From: Edaphochlamys debaryana
Lineage: Eukaryota; Chlorophyta; Chlorophyceae; Chlamydomonadales
NCBI GenBank assembly: GCA_016858145.1
Contig: JAEHOE010000037.1
Location: 310,001-374,000 of the forward strand
DNA: 64,000 nucleotides
Direction: 5' to 3'
Part shown: in pieces, positions 57,901 through 64,000 of the stretch
How the letters are laid out: each line of letters begins with the position of its first letter
How positions within the stretch are numbered: the first letter of the stretch is position 1
Translations under genes and position numbers: made by a program
Notes under the pieces: model-generated
Seen by the model: only the letters and a program-made list of their open reading frames with translations
The model's database searches: none
What the model was told of the DNA's origin: nothing

Positions 57901-60153
57901 GCATAGCACACCCAGTTGTGCGCCCCGCACGCGCCTGGTAGCAGTGCACGCACTGCAGCTTGGCGCCCATGCGCTGGCGGCACAGGCAGCAGGCCAGCTC
58001 CCAGCGCTCCCTCTGGATGTTGGGGATGTTGTCCACCGGCTCCATGCTGGAGGGGTGGGAGGGATCGGGGGTGGGAGCCGTTGCGTTTTGGCGGAAAAAG
58101 GGTCGGCGGGGGAAGAGCGGCTTCGAGCGGGGGGCATGGAATGAACTCGTGCGCTTCCTGGCTGGACGCCGTCCCCCGTACTGCCCTGCACAACCCTCAA
58201 ACCCCGCCTCCCGGTGCCCCTTGAGCCCTCTACACGCCCTGATCCTGCACGCTCCACCAAGCCCCGCCCCGCACGGCTGCCCCACCACGCCCCGGCACAA
58301 CCTGTGAATGGAGGCTCCGCCCGCCCAATCTCCCACCGCTCCTCCCCGCCTCACCGCACGGGGTCCCTGCACAGCCCACAGCCCCCTCCTCCCCCCGCTC
58401 CCCCCGCCTCACCGCACGGGGTCCCTGCACAGCCCACAGCCCCCTCCTCCCCCCGCTCCCCCCGCCTCACCGCACGGGGTCCCTGCACGTGACCTCGGGG
58501 ATCCACTGCATGCACGTGGCGTGCGCCCACAGCCCGGGGCCCAGGCTGGTGGGTTTGAGCGCGCCCCCCGCCACGGGGCACAGGCAGCACTGCGGCTCGG
58601 GCCGCCCGGGCTCCTTGAGCTCGCATGCGCGGCAGAGCCACATGTCGTCCAGGCCTGGCGGGGAGGGGCGGGGAGGGGCGGGGAGGGGCGGGGAGGGGCG
58701 GGGAGGGGCGGGGAGGGGCGGGGAGTTGGGGCGGGGAGTGGCGGGGAGGGGCGGGGAGGGGCGGGGATCGGTGCAACGTGCAACTCTTGGGGCCGGGCCC
58801 CCAGCCGGCAATGCGACGAGTTCGCTGGGGGGATGGTGAGTGTGGGGGCGAGTCAGTGCAGGACACCTGGCGTGCCCAGAGGGCAGGAGGGCGTGTGCGT
58901 GCACGTGCGGCGGGTGAGGGCACGGCGCACGTGCGCGGTGCTTGGCCCTTGGGCCACGATACCTGGTATACCAGGATACCATGGATACATGCACCTGACT
59001 CCGTCCCTGCCCTTCTTAGCCTTACCGGGGGCCTCGGGGATGCCGTAGCACGTCTGGTGTACGGTGATGCCGCACGCATCGCACGACACCAGCTGATCTG
59101 TGTCGTAGTCGATCTCGCTGTCGCACACGCAGCAGCGGTCGCCCGCCCACTTGACCCGAATGGGGGTGTACAGGCGCCCGGGGCCCGACAGGACGTCCAG
59201 CCAGGGCTCGGCCGAGACGGGCTGCGCAGGGGGCAGGTCAAGGGGGTCAGTGCAACGTGCGGCTTGCTGGGCCTGGCCCCCGTGCCGGACTACGCTGCAC
59301 GGCCCCTGCGAGCACAGAACCCCCGTGCCGGTAATGCGACGAGTTAGGCCACGAGTCAGGCACGAGTAGAGCAGCCCAGGGTCAGGCTGGGTGTGGGTCT
59401 GACGACGTGGCGAGGTTCAGAAAGAGGTGGCAGGGTTTGGGGCTGTGCTGGAGAGGTGACGCGCGGAGATGGGAGGAGGGGACGGCAATCGAGAGCTGCC
59501 GCGCGAGGGAAAGGGGGCTGGCGGGTGCCGGCTGGGAGGGCGGGGAGGCTAGGCAGGTTACAGGAGGGGACAGGAGCGGGGACACGCTGGGAGGAGGCTG
59601 GTACTGCCGTTAGACTTGTTTTGTGCTGTTTCCGGGAGGGTTGCGTTAGGCACCGGAAACTTCGCAGGTGACGCCCGATCAGACCACTTCATTGCGCGGC
59701 ACTCCCTTGGACTCCCACAAGTCTAGCGCCTCGCCCAGAGAGTGCGCTAGGGGCCTAGGGAAAGGGCACCCGCAACCGCTGCCTTCGTTGCACGTGTGCT
59801 TTGACCCACGCCCGTTGGCGTGTAGGGGCTTCTCATACCATACTGGGTATGCTGGCCCCGAACGGCCGGCAGCCCCGGTAACGTCGGTCGTTATCTAGCA
59901 AATAGTGGTACATACAGCCTTATCAGCCGTGGACGGAGGTACGCACGCCTCGCCTTGCCTGCCTTGCCCGCACGTCGCCAGACATGACGCTGGCATCAAA
60001 GAGACCCTCACCTGAAGTACCGTACACTCCCCCTCTCTCTAATTCGGCGCTCTTCATGCCTTCCTCAGCCCGACCGAAACCGACGGGCACTTGAGGCCGG
60101 AGACGCCCTAACGCGCCGGATACAGTCGACAGCGAAACGGAAAGAATGGCCAT
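49689..60153 (-). CDS. Trithorax-like SET-domain histone methyltransferase with PHD, tudor-like and KKWK modules
   Basis: Probable nuclear histone lysine methyltransferase of the ATX/trithorax type. N to C: a proposed start exon (60153, MAILSVSLSTVSGALGRLRP), a phase-compatible exon near 59735 (HSLGEALDLWESKGVPRNEV), and PHD1 at 59222-59030 (CVCDSEIDYDTDQLVSCDAC...HQTCYG). PHD2 at 58655-58478 has MWLCRACE and CCLCPVAGGALKP. An extended PHD at 58045-57550 has CCLCRQRMGAKLQCVHCYQ, AFHPLCGRMAG and SYCPKHC. Then an acidic exon (DDDESSDDDSG), a KKWK module (56410-56235), Ala/Gly-rich linkers, two tudor-like segments (VGQCVRIYWTDDYEWYDADV at about 55205-55140; VGWRIRCRL...VSYDESSGSHLLEL at 54540-54375), a second KKWK module (53880-53330), a small CxCxxC finger (GCMCVICKQGRR, 52681-52725), poly-Ala linkers, and SET plus post-SET at 50940-49689. 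SET motifs: GIHGWGVFA, RFANHSCAP, ELTFDYRF, CMCGAPNCKGTLN-stop. The order PHD-PHD2-ePHD-SET matches plant ATX proteins. The 5' end and continuity across 56730-57250 are inferred; two genes are possible. Confidence 0.8.
52560..52680 (-). repeat. GCC/GGC trinucleotide-rich poly-Ala coding tract
   Basis: Irregular GCG/GGC repeats encode a run of about 17-20 alanines directly after the GCMCVICKQGRR finger. Similar tracts recur at 51000-51050, 51490-51530, 52030-52170, 52975-53050, 55790-55825 and 56450-56520 in the same gene. They make several antisense frames look long and open. Confidence 0.85.
53480..53544. repeat. 10-bp GGGGGGCAAG tandem repeat in a SET-gene intron
   Basis: About six near-identical units of GGGGGGCAAG within the intron separating the two exons of the second KKWK module. 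Confidence 0.93.
58355..58490 (-). repeat. 57-59 bp tandem triplication containing the PHD2 exon donor site
   Basis: CGCACGGGGTCCCTGCAC occurs at 58355, 58412 and 58471. On the minus strand the copy at 58471 is the end of the PHD2 exon (...RDPVR, donor GTGAGG); the two others repeat the same exon end plus donor inside the intron. Confidence 0.9.
58657..58767. repeat. GGGGCGGGGA tandem repeat in a SET-gene intron
   Basis: About ten 10-bp units of GGGGCGGGGA with a few variants, starting just upstream (in gene sense) of the PHD2 exon. Confidence 0.95.
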
Positions 60154-61296
60154 GACCGAGGTGCATAAGAAAAGTCGGCCCTATCGATACCATATCCCGT
60201 CAACCATCCCCACTGCCGCAACAAATGTCAGGTCAGCTCAGCACTTTCAGGCTCTCTGCTCCAGCCCCCGGCCCCCGGCCAATTGGTCCCAGTGCACACC
60301 TTCTTCCCGAACCCGTGCACAGCCTTTCCATGAAGCCTGCAACTTGTACGGCACGTACGGAAACGTGTACCGCACCTGTGACGCGTGCGAGCCTTCCTTG
60401 GGCGCTGCCGCGCGTACCCTCTACCGGTAAACGAGAGCTGGGCCCTCCATCCCGTGCAATTCAGTGCGCAACGATCCAATACACATCAAGCCAACGCCAC
60501 GCACATATGCGCAGCAGCACATTCGTCGAAGAAGCATCTTCCTCATCATCTATCCAATAGCGGTACAAGGAAAAGCGCGCAATGGTTTCATCCTGCTGTG
60601 GTACAACCCTTACTGTCGTACAAGCTATACTGCCGCTGAACAACACCGTTCTAGTGGTGGCGTGAGGGATGCCGTGGAATTGAACGAAGCGCCGGGTCCC
60701 AGCTGCTGAACCCGACATACTAGCAAACCGAAATTCGGTGGGAAGGGCAAGCGCGCTGGTATTGAGGTCCCCAAAGGAGCAGTGTGGCCCTGAAAGCGGT
60801 GGAAAGGGCTAGCGGCGGCTGCAAAGGCGGCAGCAGCATCAGGATAACGGCTTTGCGCAGCGGCTGAGAGGGGCGGGGTTGCGAAGGTGGCTTGTGGACA
60901 CCTCCCAACACCACCGCCTGAGCCGCCTGAGCCGCCGCCGGCACTGACCCTGCCGCCGCCGCCACCGCCGCCGCCGCCGCCCACACCACACCACACACAT
61001 CCTCTGCCGTCCGACGCTCCTCGCGCTCCTCGCCACACGCCGCACGCATGAGCTCCGCTCCGCACGTGCTCCGGTATCCTCGGCACCGCCCGCCGCCCGC
61101 CGCCGCCGCTGAGCAGCGGCGGCGGCGGCGTCCCTCCTCGCCCGCCGCACCCCCCGGTGCCGAGCTACCCCACCCGCTACACAGCTAAGCCTAAGGCCGC
61201 GACACACGCCGGCGTACAACACACGACAACGAAACGGCGGGCGGCGGGCGGTGGCGGCGGCGGCAGAGGTGCAGCGGAGGCGGCCGCTCAGGCGGC
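60154..61296. other. Intergenic: SET-gene promoter and HMG-gene 3' region
   Basis: Both flanking genes are on the minus strand. Contains a (GCC)n tract around 60950-60985 and a second GCC/GGC-rich palindromic zone at about 61080-61140. No coding exon supported. Confidence 0.5.
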
Positions 61297-63900
61297 TCAG
61301 GCGGTGGTGTTGGGCGCGAGCGTGTCGGACGCGCTGCCCCGACTGCTGCTGTCGCCGTCCCCGTCCAGATTACCGCGGCCGGACCCCAGACCAGATCCAG
61401 ATCCGTCCCGGCGGCTGCCGCCGGACCCGGGTCCGATCGTGTCCGGAGGCGGTCCGGACGTGGGCGCCGGACAGTACTCCCCATCCCCCACTCCCAGGAA
61501 GACACCGTCTCCGTCACTCACAGGTCGGGGGGGCTTGGAGGCTCCGGTGGCAGCGCCGCTGGCGCCCACACCCGCGGGGCCCGCGGGCGGAGCCGAGCCC
61601 CGGTGCGGGGCCGTGGGCTGGCGTGACTGCGCCGGCCGCGGCGGCGCCAGGGAGGAGGGCTGCATGGGCGGCGGCGGCGTGGGGGCGTGGAGCACGGGGG
61701 AGGCCGCGGCCGGCGGGGCGGCGACCATGGGCCCCACCTCCGTGGCCTCCAGGCGCCGGATGGTCGCACCCGTGAACTCGAGGACTGGTGGCCCGCCTGC
61801 GGGGAAGGCGGGAGGAGGGAGCGGAGGGAGGGCGTCGGCTCGAGCCAGCCCATGCAGTCGCCAGCGTGGGAAGAGCAGACGAAGACCAGGCACGGTCGTG
61901 CATTGCGAATTGCGAGGCTCGAGAGCGGCAGGGGCCACGAGGCAGTGCAAGCGTGCGCAGAGTGCCGGGCGGCTCCAGAGCAGAGCGTTGCTGACGCGCC
62001 CCTACGGAACCCGCTGCGTGGAGGGGGCACCGGCATTGCCTCGGCGCAGCATAGCCCGGACGCACCCGTGGTCTTAGCGGGTCGGAACTCGACGCCCAGC
62101 ATGTCGAACCACTTGCCGATCTGCAGTGGTACCAGCAAGCGTTCAGACCAAGTCACCAGAAGCGATCAGACGCGCTGCTCCCCAGCCCCAGCGCAACTCC
62201 GCCCCCGGCCTGTACTTGGCGCACTCTGGCTCAGCCCAGGCTGCACCCCCAGCTTCAACCCCAATACACCCGGCCCCCCGTTCGGGACCTGCCTGCATGG
62301 GGTTGGCCCCAAGCGGCACCTCGGGCGCTCCGCCGGGCTCGATCTTGATCGACGCCTTCCACTTTTTGGCGGTGCCAGCGCCGCAGTGCTGCTCCCAGTG
62401 CGTGGGGTGAAACTCGCGTTGGGACCTGCGTCGACGCGGACGTGTGCTGGGGGTTAGAGTTGTGGGGGCTGACGGGGAAAGGGATTCATGCGGGACAGGA
62501 TGGGCGCGGGCGCAGGTGGGGGCGTGGGTGTGGGGTGGGAAGCCGAGCTGTGGGCAGACTTGGGAGGAAGCACCAGCCGCTTGGGCTCACCTGGGCGTGT
62601 CCGCGCAGTCCTTGCAGTGGCATACCACCTTGATGCCATCCATGATGAATGTGCCCATCACGTCGTTACACGACACGTTGAACTGCACAGAATTGAGCAA
62701 ACGGTCGCACAACGAGGGGTTAAGGCAGCCACCAACGCCAACTGCGGCAGGTGGCAGAGCGGATAGAGACCGTGCTCCCGTGCGCCCTGAGCACAAGCAC
62801 TGCAAGCCCCTCGCAACCCCATCGACCGGCCGTACCTGCTGCGGCAGGTCCGTGACGCCCGTGGGCAGCCGCTCGGCGGGCAGGCGCGTGTTGCGCGGCG
62901 GCGGGCGGGCCGTGGGCGGCAGCGTCACCACGGCGGGCGAGATGGCGCGGCGGGCCCTCTTGGAAGCGGTCCCCGCCTCCGCCTCATAATCCTCGTCATC
63001 GTCGTCGTCATCGCCCCCGCCCCGGTAGCCCCCGCCGCCCATGCCCAGGAGCGCCGTCGCCCCCGCCAGAGCGTCCATACCGCTCCGCTTGACGCCGCGG
63101 CCCCCGCCGCGGCCGCCGGCGCCGGCCCCGCGTCCCGAGCCCGAGCCCCTGCCACCGCCGGGAGGGGCGCCGCCACCCGAGCCGCCGCTGGCGCCGATAG
63201 CGCCTGGCAGGGAGCCCCCTGCCTTGGCCGTCTGCCTCGCCGCCGGCAGCATGGGCTGTACGGCCTTGGGCACCATGGACAGATCTGAGGCGCTGCCCAG
63301 ATGCGAGCTCAGCATCTCATACTCCGCATACAGTACGGCGTACAGCTGGGCCGACGCCGTCCAGCCCGACAGCTCCTGCTGCGCGCGGGCGTCATACCCG
63401 GCCCGTTCCTCGGCCGTCAGTTGGTGCCAGGCGTTACTAATGATGGGCTGAAGCTCGGTGGGATCGATGTCGAAGCCCTCCTCCTGGTACACCCGGAACA
63501 TGTCCAGCTGGAAGAGCGAGTACGCCGACGGCGGCGGGCCCGGTACGACAGTACGGAGCTGCTGTTCGTACTGCCGTAGCAGCGCCGACTGCTGCGTCTG
63601 CAGCATGCGGAGCTGACCCTGCAGCATTGCGGCGACCTGCTGCATCTGGGGCGCGGGCCCGCTTGGGGATGCGGGCGGCGACGCCGGGCCCAGAGCCGCC
63701 AGCGATCCCCGGCCGGCGGCTGGGCCCGTGTGGGCCCCGGTGCTGGCCATGGTCAGGGCTAGGGCTGCTTCGTGGGACGGGTCCCGGGCGCCGCCGCCCC
63801 GCGAGCTGCGCTCGGCTGAGCCCGGCTTGGAGCCGCCGGCCTCTCGGTCCCCTCGGTCCCGCCCCCCAGCCGCTTCGGCCTTGGCCGCCGCCGGCGGCAT
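61297..63900 (-). CDS. HMG-box protein with SAND/TDBD-like KKWK module
   Basis: Probable nuclear DNA/chromatin-binding protein of about 620 residues. Exon 1 (63900-62836) begins MPPAAAKAEAAGG, with CACC before the ATG. It has a Gln-rich helix (MLQTQQSALLRQYEQQL), then an HMG box (PPSAYSLFQLDMFR..., ELQPIISNAWHQLTAEERA), a glycine/arginine-rich segment and an Asp/Glu run (DDDDDDEDYEAE). Exon 2 (62682-62591) and exon 3 (about 62427-62293) form the KKWK module: VSCNDVMGTFIMDGIKVVC, then FHPTHWEQHCGAGTAKKWKA. Exon 4 (about 62123-62070) gives IGKWFDMLGVEFRPAKTTG. Exon 5 (about 61800-61297) gives VLEFTGATIRRLEATEVGPM and an unstructured tail ending in TGA. The intron after exon 3 appears to use a GC donor. 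Assignment of HMG box is firm; the second domain is related to the modules in the neighbouring SET gene. The true start may lie further upstream, outside the window. Confidence 0.82.
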
Positions 63901-64000
63901 GGTGGGGGGACAGTGGGGGCAGTACGTCCAGGTCCGGCCCCCTTGCTGTGGGTGGAGTGGGAGCGCGGCAGGGAAACGGAAGGTGTGAGCTGTGAGGGCG
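63901..64000. other. Window-edge sequence upstream of the HMG-box gene
   Basis: Presumed 5' UTR or upstream exon of the minus-strand HMG-box gene. Too short to decide. Confidence 0.4.

Overview
The window is nuclear DNA of a green alga, most likely a volvocine chlorophyte (Chlamydomonas/Volvox relative). The evidence is very high GC, many short exons separated by 60-400 bp GT-AG introns, alanine/glycine/proline-rich protein linkers, a plastid-targeted SufD, and several EGF/exostosin genes. Long open frames are poor guides here because GC-rich introns stay open in several frames. Gene models were therefore built by joining exons with conserved protein motifs and compatible splice phases.

Layout. 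(1) 1-6900 (+): the 3' part of the splicing factor SYF1/XAB2, 16 exons visible, 5' end outside the window. (2) 7642-13335 (+): a complete 26-exon secretory GT47 exostosin-like glycosyltransferase (EXT-A). (3) 14412-22650 (-): a decayed second exostosin locus (EXT-B pseudogene). It has an in-frame stop, a frameshift, loss of its central catalytic exons, and two transposon insertions: a 572-bp element with a 10-bp target duplication and a 4.4-kb element with a 3-bp duplication. (4) 23825-25019: a third element, 1.2 kb, with a perfect 9-bp duplication and arrays of GGATTC-centred repeats. (5) 26086-31997 (-): a signal-peptide-bearing CmcI/rhamnosyl-O-methyltransferase-like gene with a 469-bp GGGGA satellite in one intron. 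(6) 35671-40062 (-): chloroplast SufD. (7) 41146-48615 (-): an intact EGF-exostosin gene (EXT-C), the close relative of the pseudogene. (8) 49689-60153 (-): a large trithorax-like SET methyltransferase with PHD, PHD, extended PHD, tudor-like and SAND/TDBD-like modules. (9) 61297-63900 (-): an HMG-box protein carrying the same SAND/TDBD-like module.

Themes. A secretory glycan neighbourhood spans about 7.6-48.6 kb: three exostosin loci plus a secreted-type sugar-methyltransferase-like gene, interrupted by SufD and non-autonomous DNA transposons. A chromatin neighbourhood spans 49.7-63.9 kb: two adjacent genes sharing a Lys-Lys-Trp-Lys domain. Splice-site regions in two genes have been tandemly duplicated.
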